A stretch of 64,000 nucleotides of DNA from Streptococcus mitis SK579 (GCF_000257905.1 NZ_AJJL01000049.1:1-64000); one strand, 5' to 3'; shown: positions 38,016 through 48,293, counted from the stretch's first letter. Notes: generated by a model not told the origin, from the letters alone. Numbers and translations: made by a program.

Positions 38016-38046
38016 GAGAACGCAGTTTTGGCTCGTTCTCTTTTTT
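38016..38046 (+). terminator. Terminator after the PBECR4-like gene
   Basis: GAGAACG pairs with CGTTCTC around a GCAGTTTTGGCT-like loop and is followed by TTTTTT. Confidence 0.85.
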
Positions 38047-38120
38047 GTTGTGATACTTCTTTCAAGGAATATTTGGTAGGATTGGAGTGAAAAAAGATTA
38101 ACTAGGAAAGAAGGAAGTAT

Positions 38121-38531
38121 ATGGAAGGCATTTATCAACGTGATTCGGATCGAGATGGATTAACTGATGCTCAAGAATTGGCGCTAGGAACCAATCCTCT
38201 TAGCGCAGATTCTGATGGTGATGGACGTTCAGATTTAGTGGAAGTAGAAGAAGGAACCAATCCCTTAGAAAAGGATTTACAAGACATAGACCAAACAAGT
38301 ATAACTGAACCGTCTTCAGTATTTATGGAAATGAAACAAAAGATTTCAGATATGATGGAGAGTCACTACAAGGAATTTATACAGGCTCTTATTAGTATTG
38401 AAACAGGGATTGAAAACGAACAAGACCTTGAAGACTTATATACTTACTACATGAGAACAGATTCTGTTTCTCTTTTGTCTAGTGATTTAGAAACCAGTCC
38501 TCAAGAGGTTGAAATGGAGATAGAGTTGTAG
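38121..38531 (+). CDS. Calcium-binding TSP3-repeat protein
   Basis: A 136-residue acidic protein. Two thrombospondin type 3-like calcium loops lie near the start (DSDRDGLTDAQE and DSDGDGRSDLVEVEEG, each followed by GTNPL). The rest is helical and acidic. There is no signal peptide or membrane helix, which is unusual for this repeat type. It lies directly before the giant methylase-helicase gene, as in other Tn5252-type ICEs. AGGAAG precedes the start. Confidence 0.82.
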   Translation: MEGIYQRDSDRDGLTDAQELALGTNPLSADSDGDGRSDLVEVEEGTNPLEKDLQDIDQTSITEPSSVFMEMKQKISDMMESHYKEFIQALISIETGIENEQDLEDLYTYYMRTDSVSLLSSDLETSPQEVEMEIEL

Positions 38532-38578
38532 GGGAATCATGTGATTCTCCTATTTTCATATAGATGAAAGGAGCGAGT

Positions 38579-41500
38579 ATGGAAGTAATACAATTATTGG
38601 CTATGTTTCGTGGAACAATTCCAAAAGATAGGGAGAAAATGGACCTATTTCTTCGTTATCAAGCGCAACATTTTGATGAGAAATGGCAGGATTTGGTAGA
38701 GAGTTTTTTGGCTGAAGAGGGCAAGATAGAAGAGATTCCTCACGTCTATTCTTTTGATCAAGATATTGTTTCTTTCCTAGAGGCCAGTTCTGAAAATCAT
38801 GACCAAGATTTAGAAAGTTATACAAGAAATTTTGGACAAGCAGGTCTAAGTAAATTATCTCAATTAAGTAGTTGGGAGAAAAACTTGGTGCTAGAAGTCG
38901 CAACCTATAACCTTTCCACTCGATTTTACATCCAATCTGAAAAAGAGAAGTTAGAACCATTAAGTGAGCTTGTATTTCATCAGAATCAGGATGTCAATTT
39001 AGTCAATGTCTATCGGGTTGCGAATAATCTATCTGACCGTGTTAGTAGAGATATAGAGGAATTTCTGCTAATGGTTGATTCCAAAGAGCTTAAAAAAGAA
39101 GTTCTTGAGATTCATTTTGAAGAAAAAGAGGGAGCTGTTCTAGCCTATTTGGGTTCTGAATTAATGGCTACTTTAGATACCGTGACGGATCTTGTCCATC
39201 ATGAAGAAAACTACACACAACTCCCACTGACACAAAAGCTGAAGATTATTACTCATTTTGATGAAGTAAAGGCTATAAGAGAAAAGTCTAAGCAAGTAGA
39301 GGAAGTGGTCTTACCTTTAGATAATATTGACCAGGTAGAAGAAAATGTGGAAGTTCATTCCCTATCTAAAGTAGATAAAATTGTAGAAGAAGCTTTGAGG
39401 GAATATCCAATCAGTTCACAAGTAAGTTATAAAGGTCAAGTATTTCAGTTGGTTTCGATTGAAAATGCCCAGTTAAATGACTTAGTTCGCCTAGAGCTAT
39501 TCAATGATTCCAAGCAGTTATTTGAAGAAAATCCTATCTTATACTTGAACAGTTTGGAAGAGATTGAACAAGTATTGTCTCTCGTAGAACTTGCAAAAGA
39601 AGATTCAGAGATTGAGATTGATTCATCAAGAGAAAGTCAGGAAATAGATTTGTTTTCCTATCTGGAAGAAGAAAATGAAAATGAAAATGAAAAGGAAAAA
39701 GATAAGGAAACAGAAACGCTTATTTCAGATATAGAAGAGACGGATGTCCCCGTTAAAGATTTTGTTTTTCCAGATGATTTAGAGGACTTTTACCCTAAGA
39801 CAAATCGAGAAAAAATTGAAACGAATATCGCCGCAATTGAACTTGTTAAAAGATTAGAAAAAGATGGACGACAAGCGAATCCAGAAGAACAAGAGCTACT
39901 AGCCAAGTATGTCGGCTGGGGCGGTCTTGCCAATGAATTTTTTGATGAACTCAATCCAAAGTATGAAGCAGAACGTTTAACTCTTAGGAGCTTAGTAAGT
40001 AAGTCAGAATACTCCACCATGAAACAAAGTTCCCTCACAGCCTATTATACAGACCCAATGATTATTCGCCAGATTTGGCAAAAATTACTGGATGATGGTT
40101 TTGAGGGAGGAAGGATACTAGATCCTTCTATGGGGACTGGGAACTTCTTTGCGGCGATGCCTAGAAGTATACGAGAGAGGTCAGAACTCTATGGAGTTGA
40201 ATTAGACAGCGTGACAGGCGCAATCGCAAAACAACTCCACCCCAATACCCATATTGAAGTGAGAGGATTTGAAGAAGTTCCCTATCAAAATAATAGTTTT
40301 GATTTAGTCTTAACGAATGTTCCGTTTGGAAATTTTCGGATTGCAGATAAAAACTATGATAAACCTTATATGATTCATGATTACTTTGTCAAACACTCAC
40401 TTGATTTAGTAAGAGATGGAGGACAAGTGTCTATTATCTCATCTATCGGGACAATGGATAAGCGGACAGATAATGTCTTACAAGAAATTAAATCCAACAC
40501 TCATTTTTTAGGGGGAGTTCGGTTGCCAGATACGGCTTTTAAAAAGATTGCAGGTACTCGAGTGACCACAGACCTCCTCTTCTTTCAAAAGGATCTAGCA
40601 AAGAATCTTAATGAAGATGAGCTTGTCTTTAGTGGCTCTATTCCCTTTGAAGAGGATAAGCGTGTCTGGATTAATCCATATTTTGATGGGAAATACAATA
40701 CACAAGTTTTGGGTGAATATGAGGTACGTAATTTTAATGGAGGAACTCTCAATGTTAAGGGGGTATCAGAAACATTAGCTACTGACATAATGGAAGCTTT
40801 AGAGAATGTGGAAGCACCTAAACAAATTGACAATTCTTTGAAAGCACCTGTTTTTATCCAAGAAGAAGTGGATAATTCTATCCCAAGTCGTATACGTGAG
40901 GACTTAGCGCTCTATTCTTTTGGATATGAGGGAAATCAAATTTATTATCGAGATACGCATGGTATTCGGAAAAGTTCAAAAGTAGACGAAATTAGTTATT
41001 ATGTAGACGAGAAGGGAGATTTTAAAGCCTGGGACAGTTCTTTGTCTGAACATAAAATAGACCGATTCGTGCAACTTCATTTGACAGATGAGGAAGCACT
41101 AGATGTTTACAAGTCAGAAGAAGCGAGTAAAAGAGGGAAATATAAGGGACTGTTCAAAAAAACTGTCTTTTATGAAAGTCCCTTATCGGATAAGGATATT
41201 AGTCGTATTAAGGGCATGGTTGATTTGAGAGAGACCTATCAATCCTTAATTGAAATTCAACGTCATCAAGATTATAGTCGGACAGATTTTCAGGTATTAC
41301 TTAGTAAACTCAATCGTGACTATGACCGCTTTGTAAGTCAATTTGGATACTTGAATGCCTCAGTTAATCGGAACTTATTTGATAGTGACGATAAGTATTC
41401 TTTACTAGCAAGTTTAGAAGATGAATACATTGATTCTAAAGATCAGAAAGTAAAATATAAAAAATCTTTAGCCTTTGAGAAAGCATTGGTTAGACCAGAG

Positions 41501-44500
41501 AGAGTGATTGCAAGAGTTTCAACGGCTTTAGATGCCTTAAACTCCAGTTTATCGGATGGTAGAGGGGTTGATTTAGACTATATGGTATCAATTTATCCCG
41601 AACATAGCCAAGCTGCTATTTTAGATGAGTTAGGTGACCAGATTTTAATAGATCCAGAAAGCTATTTAAGAGGGGAAAGAAAATATCTTTCTAAGAACCA
41701 GTTTTTGTCAGGAGATATTCTCAACAAGATAGAAGTAGTTCAACTATTAGTGGAGGAAAACAATCAAGAATGTGACTGGTCTCATGCTTTAGATTTGTTA
41801 GAATCTGTTCGTCCTCCACGGATTCATCTGGCAGATATTGAGTTTAAAATAGGGTCACGTTGGATTCCTCAATCCGTTTATGGTAAATTTGCCTTTGAAT
41901 GTTTTACCAATCGTGAATTTGAATTGTCTTCGCCTGATGTTGAACAAGTCATTGAAGTGAATCCTGTCGATGGCCAGGTTCATTTAAGGACATCATTTGC
42001 TTATCGCTATCCAAGTGCCAAAGATAGTAGTCTTGGAGTCAGTGGGTCACGTTATGATACAGGAAGAAAGATTTTTGAGAATTTACTAAATTCAAACCAA
42101 CCGACGATTACTATGACTGTTACGGAAGGAGAAAAGAAAAAGACTATCACAGATTTGGAAAAAACCTCTGTTCTAAGAGCAAAAGAGCAGCATTTACAAG
42201 AGCTCTTTCAAGACTTTGTCTCACGGTATCCAGAAGTCCAACAAGTCATTGAGGAAAGCTACAATCGTCTTTATAATCGAACAGTTAGTCGAGAGTATGA
42301 CGGTAGCCATCTAGTCATTGATGGCTTGGCACAAAACATCAGTCTTCGTCCTCATCAAGAGAATGCCATTCAAAGAATCGTAGAAGAAAAAAGAGCATTG
42401 TTAGCTCATGAGGTAGGTTCAGGAAAGACCTTGACTATGCTTGGTGCTGGGTTTAAATTAAAGGAGTTGGGGATGGTTCATAAGCCATTGTATGTGGTGC
42501 CCTCTAGTTTGTCTGCTCAATTTGGCCAAGAAATCATGAAATTTTTCCCTACTAAAAAAGTCTTTGTGACCACTAAGAAAGATTTTGTGAAGGCGAGAAG
42601 AAAACAATTTGTATCACGTATTATTACAGGAGATTACGATGCTATTGTCATTGGGGATTCTCAATTTGAAAAAATCCCTGTCAGTAAGGAAAGACAGATG
42701 AACTATATAGAGGATAAACTCAATGAACTACGAGAGATTAAAACACATTCTGAAAATAAGTATACCGTTAAAGAAGCAGAACAATCAATAAGTGGTCTAG
42801 AGAAACAATTGGAAGAACTCCAACGTTTCAATCGTGATAGTTTTATTGATTTTGAGAACTTAGGAATTGATTTTCTCTTTGTGGATGAAGCACATCACTT
42901 TAAAAATATTCGTCCAATTACTGGACTTGGGAATGTAGCAGGTATTACCAATACAACCTCTAAGAAGAACGTGGATATGGAGATGAAGGTTCGACAGATT
43001 CAGGAAGAACATGATTTTAAAAATATTGTCTTTGCGACAGGGACACCTGTTTCCAATTCTATTAGTGAGTTGTATACTATGATGAACTATATTCAACCAG
43101 ATATCTTAAAACGCTATCAAGTTGATTATTTTGACTCTTGGGTAGGTGCTTTTGGAGAAATTCAAAACTCTATGGAATTAGCTCCTACAGGGGATAAGTA
43201 CCAACCTAAGAAACGATTTAAAAAGTTTGTCAATCTACCTGAGTTGATGAAAATCTATAAAGAAACAGCCGACATTCAAACACAAGATATGTTGGATTTA
43301 CCTGTTCCAGAAGCTCATATTATCCCTATTGAGAGTGAGTTAACTGAAAACCAGAAACTCTATTTAGAAGAATTAGTTATGAGGTCAGATATGGTCAAAT
43401 GTGGAACAGTTGATCCGAGCCAGGATAACATGTTAAAAATTACGGGTGAGGCACGAAAACTAGCTATTGATATGCGTTTATTGGACTCTAGTTATAGTCT
43501 AGCAGACAATCATAAACTGCTTCAGGTAGTGGATAATGTTGAAAGAATTTATCGTGAGGGAATGGAAAATAAGGCTACTCAGATGATTTTTTCAGATATT
43601 GGAACACCTAAGAAAAAGGATAATGGCTTTGATGTCTATTCTGAAATAAAGGCTTTATTAGTTGATAGAGGAATCCCTAGTAAGGAAATTGCCTTTGTAC
43701 ATGATGCCAATAGTGATGAAAAGAAGAATAGTTTGTCTCGAAAGGTCAATGCAGGAGAAGTGCGGATTCTCCTTGCCTCAACTGAAAAAGGAGGAACAGG
43801 TTTAAATGTTCAGAGCAAGATGAAAGCAGTTCATCACCTGGATGTCCCCTGGAGACCAAGTGACATTCAGCAACGCAATGGACGGATTATCCGACAAGGA
43901 AATGAAAATAAGGAAGTGGATATTTACCACTACATTACCAAAGGTTCGTTTGATAATTATCTATGGGCAACTCAGGAGAACAAACTCCGTTATATTAAGC
44001 AGATTATGACTTCTAAGGAGCCAATTCGTGCTGCAGAAGATATTGATGAGCAGACCATGACAGCTTCTGATTTTAAGGCACTAGCAACAGGTAATCCTTA
44101 TCTTAAATATAAGATGGAACTAGAGAATGATTTGACCCTATTAGAAAATCAAAGACGTGCCTTTCAACGCAGCAAGGATCACTATCGTCATACAATCTCT
44201 TACTGTGAAGAAAATATGCCCATTCTTGAGAAACGATTAAGCAAGTATGAAGGCGACATTCAACAGTCTGAAATGTCGAAAGACCAGGCATTTTCTATGA
44301 CAGTAGGCAAGCAAGCTTTTGAGCAACGAGCTGAAGCAGGTGAATCCCTACACCGTCTTATCCGTCATAATCAAGCTGACAGCAAAGAATTCCGAACCCT
44401 AGCAAGCTATCGAGGATTTGACATTAAAATGCTTAGTCTTCCAACAAATCAACCTCTTCCTGAAACCTTCTCTGTTAAGATTGTGGGAGAAAATCAGTAT

Positions 44501-44815
44501 TCTGTCAGTTTAGATTTGTATTCTCCTTTGGGGACAATTCAAAGACTTCAGCATACGATTGATCACATTAAGGAGGACCAAGTGAAAACTCAGAACTTAT
44601 TGGATGAATTACAGGATAAATTGACTACTGCTAAAGTTGAAATTGAGAAAAATTTTCCAAAGGAAGAGGATTATCAAACTAAAAAGGCCGAATACGATGT
44701 ACTCTCGCCATTGATTGAAACAGAAACGGATTTAGATATTATTGATCAGGCCTTAAGACAATTCCACGAAAAAGGAAAAGAAAGGCAAGAACAACTTTCT
44801 TTTGAATTAGATTAA
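38579..44815 (+). CDS. SNF2 helicase-DNA methylase fusion
   Basis: A 2,078-residue protein typical of streptococcal ICEs. An N-terminal acidic region (to about residue 390) is followed by an N6-adenine methylase-like domain with DPSMGTGNFFAAMP (SAM loop, about 515) and LVLTNVPFGNF (an NPPF-like motif with valine in place of the first proline). A SNF2 helicase follows with LLAHEVGSGKTLTM (about 1273), FVDEAHHFKN (DEAH box, about 1432) and RNGRIIRQGNENK (motif VI, about 1765). The last part is coiled. I start at 38579, because AAAGGAG lies between the upstream in-frame ATG and this one. Confidence 0.95.
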   Translation: MEVIQLLAMFRGTIPKDREKMDLFLRYQAQHFDEKWQDLVESFLAEEGKIEEIPHVYSFDQDIVSFLEASSENHDQDLESYTRNFGQAGLSKLSQLSSWEKNLVLEVATYNLSTRFYIQSEKEKLEPLSELVFHQNQDVNLVNVYRVANNLSDRVSRDIEEFLLMVDSKELKKEVLEIHFEEKEGAVLAYLGSELMATLDTVTDLVHHEENYTQLPLTQKLKIITHFDEVKAIREKSKQVEEVVLPLDNIDQVEENVEVHSLSKVDKIVEEALREYPISSQVSYKGQVFQLVSIENAQLNDLVRLELFNDSKQLFEENPILYLNSLEEIEQVLSLVELAKEDSEIEIDSSRESQEIDLFSYLEEENENENEKEKDKETETLISDIEETDVPVKDFVFPDDLEDFYPKTNREKIETNIAAIELVKRLEKDGRQANPEEQELLAKYVGWGGLANEFFDELNPKYEAERLTLRSLVSKSEYSTMKQSSLTAYYTDPMIIRQIWQKLLDDGFEGGRILDPSMGTGNFFAAMPRSIRERSELYGVELDSVTGAIAKQLHPNTHIEVRGFEEVPYQNNSFDLVLTNVPFGNFRIADKNYDKPYMIHDYFVKHSLDLVRDGGQVSIISSIGTMDKRTDNVLQEIKSNTHFLGGVRLPDTAFKKIAGTRVTTDLLFFQKDLAKNLNEDELVFSGSIPFEEDKRVWINPYFDGKYNTQVLGEYEVRNFNGGTLNVKGVSETLATDIMEALENVEAPKQIDNSLKAPVFIQEEVDNSIPSRIREDLALYSFGYEGNQIYYRDTHGIRKSSKVDEISYYVDEKGDFKAWDSSLSEHKIDRFVQLHLTDEEALDVYKSEEASKRGKYKGLFKKTVFYESPLSDKDISRIKGMVDLRETYQSLIEIQRHQDYSRTDFQVLLSKLNRDYDRFVSQFGYLNASVNRNLFDSDDKYSLLASLEDEYIDSKDQKVKYKKSLAFEKALVRPERVIARVSTALDALNSSLSDGRGVDLDYMVSIYPEHSQAAILDELGDQILIDPESYLRGERKYLSKNQFLSGDILNKIEVVQLLVEENNQECDWSHALDLLESVRPPRIHLADIEFKIGSRWIPQSVYGKFAFECFTNREFELSSPDVEQVIEVNPVDGQVHLRTSFAYRYPSAKDSSLGVSGSRYDTGRKIFENLLNSNQPTITMTVTEGEKKKTITDLEKTSVLRAKEQHLQELFQDFVSRYPEVQQVIEESYNRLYNRTVSREYDGSHLVIDGLAQNISLRPHQENAIQRIVEEKRALLAHEVGSGKTLTMLGAGFKLKELGMVHKPLYVVPSSLSAQFGQEIMKFFPTKKVFVTTKKDFVKARRKQFVSRIITGDYDAIVIGDSQFEKIPVSKERQMNYIEDKLNELREIKTHSENKYTVKEAEQSISGLEKQLEELQRFNRDSFIDFENLGIDFLFVDEAHHFKNIRPITGLGNVAGITNTTSKKNVDMEMKVRQIQEEHDFKNIVFATGTPVSNSISELYTMMNYIQPDILKRYQVDYFDSWVGAFGEIQNSMELAPTGDKYQPKKRFKKFVNLPELMKIYKETADIQTQDMLDLPVPEAHIIPIESELTENQKLYLEELVMRSDMVKCGTVDPSQDNMLKITGEARKLAIDMRLLDSSYSLADNHKLLQVVDNVERIYREGMENKATQMIFSDIGTPKKKDNGFDVYSEIKALLVDRGIPSKEIAFVHDANSDEKKNSLSRKVNAGEVRILLASTEKGGTGLNVQSKMKAVHHLDVPWRPSDIQQRNGRIIRQGNENKEVDIYHYITKGSFDNYLWATQENKLRYIKQIMTSKEPIRAAEDIDEQTMTASDFKALATGNPYLKYKMELENDLTLLENQRRAFQRSKDHYRHTISYCEENMPILEKRLSKYEGDIQQSEMSKDQAFSMTVGKQAFEQRAEAGESLHRLIRHNQADSKEFRTLASYRGFDIKMLSLPTNQPLPETFSVKIVGENQYSVSLDLYSPLGTIQRLQHTIDHIKEDQVKTQNLLDELQDKLTTAKVEIEKNFPKEEDYQTKKAEYDVLSPLIETETDLDIIDQALRQFHEKGKERQEQLSFELD

Positions 44816-44889
44816 AAAATAGATACAAATAGCGGACAAGAAAAGAAAAGCGCGGTAAAATAAAGATAGAAAGAAACGAGGTAACGATT

Positions 44890-45174
44890 ATGATGGAAGA
44901 TACCTATTATCAATTAGAAGAGGCCTTGGTACAGGGATTTCAAACGCCTGAAGAATACCAAGCCTACAAGGAGCTAAAGGAACATTATGAGGAAGTTACT
45001 GGGGATTACAGTTTTTCTAAACGAGAACTCACTAGTCAATTGGAAATAGCTCTTCAAAATCATCGAGGTGTGGACTTTGAAGAATATGAAAAAGAGGAGT
45101 ATTTGGACTTAGTTCAAAAATTAGAAGAGTTTGATTCCTCTCTTGCCACCCATTATCGTCAATTGATTGACTAG
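44890..45174 (+). CDS. Small acidic ICE protein
   Basis: A 94-residue, strongly acidic, helical protein (YQLEEALVQGFQTPEEYQAYKELKEHYEEV). It follows the SNF2 gene after 74 bases and stands with the next gene in a likely operon. No domain is recognised. ACGAGGTAAC lies before the ATG. Confidence 0.75.
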   Translation: MMEDTYYQLEEALVQGFQTPEEYQAYKELKEHYEEVTGDYSFSKRELTSQLEIALQNHRGVDFEEYEKEEYLDLVQKLEEFDSSLATHYRQLID

Positions 45175-45187
45175 AAAGGAGAAAGTC

Positions 45188-45484
45188 ATGAATGATTTAC
45201 TCCTTATCCCAGTAATTTTTTTAGCAGTAGGAGGAATTCTCATTCTTTTATGGAGACTCTTTCTTATTGCCAGTGGACTTTTCCTTATTGGTTTTATTAG
45301 TTTTCTTATTTTCGTGGAGGTCTATGGAATTTATTTGTTCTTTACTGAACCTAGTTTATATTTTGATGATATCAGACAACATGGTTTAACTAGTTTTACG
45401 GCTGTGTACCTTTTCATCAATCTGATGTTGGTTCTAGGATTCAGTTGGCACTTCATTAACTCCATAAATAAGGAAAAAATATGA
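45188..45484 (+). CDS. Small membrane protein of the ICE
   Basis: A 98-residue protein with three hydrophobic helices covering most of its length, starting MNDLLLIPVIFLAVGG. The start at 45188 is chosen because AAAGGAGAAAG precedes it; the earlier in-frame start overlaps the preceding gene. Function unknown; a role in conjugation or entry exclusion is possible but unsupported. Confidence 0.78.
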   Translation: MNDLLLIPVIFLAVGGILILLWRLFLIASGLFLIGFISFLIFVEVYGIYLFFTEPSLYFDDIRQHGLTSFTAVYLFINLMLVLGFSWHFINSINKEKI

Positions 45485-45497
45485 ACTTTTTAGATAA

Positions 45498-45695
45498 TCA
45501 AAAGACTTTATCTGAATCTAAATTCGGATAAGGTTTTTTATTTGCCTTGATTCTTTCATATACTTCATAGCTAAATTGGAGTAATAATTTATGAAAATCA
45601 TTATCCTCACTATTATTACTTGTATTTATAGCTTGTTTATGTCGTTCAATATGAGAAAGAGCTCTTCTCAAATTTTCTTCTTTTAATTTGTTCAT
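45498..45695 (-). CDS. Possible 65-residue minus-strand protein
   Basis: A short ORF opposite to the surrounding ICE genes. The product is helical and charged (NLRRALSHIERHKQAINTSN). There is a TATAAT-like sequence close to the ATG but no ribosome-binding site. The region 45485-45854 otherwise holds no gene. It is kept as a low-confidence call because its codon pattern looks protein-like. Confidence 0.4.
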   Translation of the reverse strand: MNKLKEENLRRALSHIERHKQAINTSNNSEDNDFHKLLLQFSYEVYERIKANKKPYPNLDSDKVF

Positions 45696-45854
45696 ATTTA
45701 TATTATAAGCTGAAGACAGCTAATTTTGATATTTTTCTCTGAACTGTACGATTTGGCGCCTGAAATGTAGGAATTACCTTTCGTTGTGATGTGATAAAAC
45801 TTACAAGTTCTTTTTGTTATTCTTGACCTAGTTTTTATAGAAAGAAGGTCTAAG

Positions 45855-46496
45855 ATGTTAAATAAAGTCAAAACTAAAGCCTTAATTAGTGTTGGAGCAG
45901 TAGCCGCAACTAGCTTTATTCTCATGATGGGATATACTGCTGGTCAACATTCTACTGCTAAACAAAGTCGCAAAGAAATCGAATTGGCTGCAGCTAAACT
46001 TGTAGAGGACAAACAAGCAGAAGATAAAGCCAGCATTTTGTCATCGGATACTGTAAAAGAATTTTTGACGCAGTACTATACGAAAGAAAAGCTCGGAGAA
46101 AATAATACACGTATTCAACCTTATATGACTGAATCGGCTTATTCTCAAGAATTGTCAAGTCAAAATGATGCTATGAACCAAGTGTATAAGGATTATATTT
46201 TGGATTATCATTTTGAAAAAGCAGATATCTTTGTCAATCAGACTACGAATCAAGCCATTGCCATGGTCTCTTATAATGTAACCTATGTATCTGATTTAAA
46301 GAATGCCAACCAATCAAAGACTAATCAGACAGAAACAAGAACAGTTAAGTTGTCTTATTCGAAACTACCAGGTAAGTTATTGGTCAATCAAGTACAGGTT
46401 TGGAAATCTGGGTTAGATGATTTAGATAAGGCAACTCCTAAAACTTTAGAAGAATCATCATCAATACCATCACTGCCAAATACTACGACAAAATGA
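45855..46496 (+). CDS. TcpC-like membrane-anchored ICE protein
   Basis: A 213-residue protein with an N-terminal membrane anchor (TKALISVGAVAATSFILMMG), a coiled stretch, and an outer domain that looks like the NTF2-like fold of conjugation proteins (VKEFLTQYYTKEKLGENNTR; IAMVSYNVTYVSDL). The C-terminus is serine-rich. It probably faces the cell surface as a secretion-system scaffold. AGAAGGTC precedes the start. Confidence 0.65.
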   Translation: MLNKVKTKALISVGAVAATSFILMMGYTAGQHSTAKQSRKEIELAAAKLVEDKQAEDKASILSSDTVKEFLTQYYTKEKLGENNTRIQPYMTESAYSQELSSQNDAMNQVYKDYILDYHFEKADIFVNQTTNQAIAMVSYNVTYVSDLKNANQSKTNQTETRTVKLSYSKLPGKLLVNQVQVWKSGLDDLDKATPKTLEESSSIPSLPNTTTK

Positions 46497-46505
46497 TGAT
46501 GTTTT

Positions 46506-47591
46506 ATGAATATAGAGGAATGTAAGCAAATTTCAATTCTTGATGTAGCCAATCGTTTAGGTATTTCCTTTAAACAAGTTTCTAGCCGTGTCTATGAACA
46601 TCCTGAACACGATTCATTCCGAATTTTTTCAACTACCAATACTTTTAAATGGTTTTCAAGAGATATTCAAGGTGATGTTATTGATTTTGTTCGACTTGTT
46701 AAGGGAATTTCCTTTAAAGAAGCTCTAGCTTTTCTTTCTGAAGAACCTTTTCAAAAAGAAGCTGTTCAAGAAAAAAGAGAGAGACCATTTTATTATCCTT
46801 TAAAGAGAGTAGAAGATTCTAACTGCAGTCTGGCCAGATATTACTTAACAAAATGTAGAGGAATCTCAGAAGAAATCATAGAAAAGATGATTCAACAAGG
46901 TTTGATAGCACAAGCTAGTTGGAAAACAAATGAAACTGTTGAACCTGTTATTGTTTTTAAAAGCTTTGATCATCGTCACAAACTGCAGGCAGCAAGTATA
47001 CAAGGGATTTATAAGAATCACTCTCTTCCTAGAGAGAGGTTAAAAACGATTCTAAAAGGAAGCCATGGACATGTTGGAATATCCTTTGATATTGGTAAAC
47101 CAAATAGACTGGTCTTTTGTGAATCGTTTATCGACTTGATGAGCTATTACGAACTTCATCAACAAAGCCTATCAGATGTTCGTTTGGTATCTATGGAGGG
47201 ATTAAAAAGGTCTGTTGTTGCTTATCAAACTTTACGACTGATAGCTGAAGAAAATCAGAAGTTGGAATTTTTAGATACAGTAATACCTTCAAAGTTATTG
47301 CCTTTGTTCAATACAATTCGTGATACCACCAGCTATTTTGATAATCATTCTGATTTATTGACACTGGCAGTAGATTGTGATGATGCAGGTAAAGATTTTT
47401 CTGATAAGTTATCTAAATCAGGATTTCCTGTTTTACTGGATTTACCTGATAATGAATATGGGAAAGAAAAAAGAGACTGGAACGATATTCTTCGAGAAAA
47501 GAAATCAGATTTACAATTGATGTTCGAGAATGCAAAAGAGACATTGAGGAATCAACCAGTAAGACAAACCTCTCAATGTTTAGAATTGTGA
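46506..47591 (+). CDS. Toprim-domain (DUF3991-type) primase-like protein
   Basis: A 361-residue protein with an N-terminal helical recognition part (SILDVANRLGISFKQV; TFKWFSRDIQGDVIDFVRLV) and a Toprim core. The Toprim acidic residues lie in VFCESFIDLMSYYEL (about residue 205) and LAVDCDDAGKDFSD (about 290). Such proteins occur on plasmids and ICEs and may prime or relax transferred single strands. No clear ribosome-binding site was seen, so coupling to the preceding gene (stop nine bases upstream) is likely. Confidence 0.85.
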   Translation: MNIEECKQISILDVANRLGISFKQVSSRVYEHPEHDSFRIFSTTNTFKWFSRDIQGDVIDFVRLVKGISFKEALAFLSEEPFQKEAVQEKRERPFYYPLKRVEDSNCSLARYYLTKCRGISEEIIEKMIQQGLIAQASWKTNETVEPVIVFKSFDHRHKLQAASIQGIYKNHSLPRERLKTILKGSHGHVGISFDIGKPNRLVFCESFIDLMSYYELHQQSLSDVRLVSMEGLKRSVVAYQTLRLIAEENQKLEFLDTVIPSKLLPLFNTIRDTTSYFDNHSDLLTLAVDCDDAGKDFSDKLSKSGFPVLLDLPDNEYGKEKRDWNDILREKKSDLQLMFENAKETLRNQPVRQTSQCLEL

Positions 47592-47641
47592 TAACAAAAT
47601 CAAGATGTTTTAGCTAATATTAGAATGAAGGAGGATAGTAT

Positions 47642-47875
47642 ATGACCATTATTGAACGCTTAGAAGAAAAGGTCACTAGGCAAGAAAGTAAGGTAGCAAG
47701 AGAGACAGAAAAACTAGCTGCTTACAAAGAGCAACTGGAGACAGCGATGTTTGCGACGTTCAAAAGGCGTCAAAGCATCAGTCACATGAGTTTTGAAGAA
47801 GCTCTTGATCATGCCTTTGGTAAAGAAAGACAATTCGATGATTCTGAATTTAGAAAGGATGAAATGAGTGAATGA
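47642..47875 (+). CDS. Small coiled-coil ICE protein
   Basis: A 77-residue protein with an N-terminal coiled coil (LEEKVTRQESKVARETEKLA) and a C-terminal SFEEALDHAFGKE segment. It overlaps the next gene by 4 bases. AAGGAGGATAG precedes the start. It is conserved by layout in Tn5252-type ICEs, but its function is unknown. Confidence 0.78.
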   Translation: MTIIERLEEKVTRQESKVARETEKLAAYKEQLETAMFATFKRRQSISHMSFEEALDHAFGKERQFDDSEFRKDEMSE

Positions 47876-48255
47876 CAAAAGATTGGAATTTTAATCAACC
47901 ATTAGAAAGTAAATCAGAAAATCAAGAAGATCCAGATAAAATTGCGGCCTTATTTGGAAATCATCAAGGAGGTAATGATGTAAATTATGAAGCAGCTTTT
48001 CAAAAGCGCAAACAAGCACCTGTGACGGAATCAAATTCTAGTTCTAAACCCAAAGTTACAGAGGTTAGAACAGGAAAAGAGACAGATATCACTACAAGTT
48101 ATCAGCAACATCTTAAAAGACTTATTGCGGATAACAATAGCGATATTCAAAGTAGTCAAAAGAAAATTGAAGAGCTACATACGTTGATTGACACAAAGAA
48201 TAAAGAAAATAAGAAATTGCAGTCCATTTATGATGCGATTTCCGAATTACACTAA
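47872..48255 (+). CDS. Hypothetical ICE protein
   Basis: A 127-residue hydrophilic protein with a disordered middle and a C-terminal coiled coil (IQSSQKKIEELHTLIDTKNK). Its ATG overlaps the preceding stop (ATGA), so the two are made together. It is followed directly by a terminator. Confidence 0.75.
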   Translation: MTKDWNFNQPLESKSENQEDPDKIAALFGNHQGGNDVNYEAAFQKRKQAPVTESNSSSKPKVTEVRTGKETDITTSYQQHLKRLIADNNSDIQSSQKKIEELHTLIDTKNKENKKLQSIYDAISELH

Positions 48256-48281
48256 GCAGTCCTGATAGGCTGCTTTTTTTT
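48255..48281 (+). terminator. Terminator after the coiled-coil gene pair
   Basis: AGCAG pairs with CTGCT around a TCCTGATAGG loop and is followed by eight T residues. Confidence 0.8.
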
Positions 48282-48293
48282 GAGAGGTTATAG

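Noticed and set aside
38601-38960. 119-residue minus-strand ORF opposite the SNF2 gene start
   Set aside because: Its composition is that of a reverse-frame shadow and it lacks a start signal.
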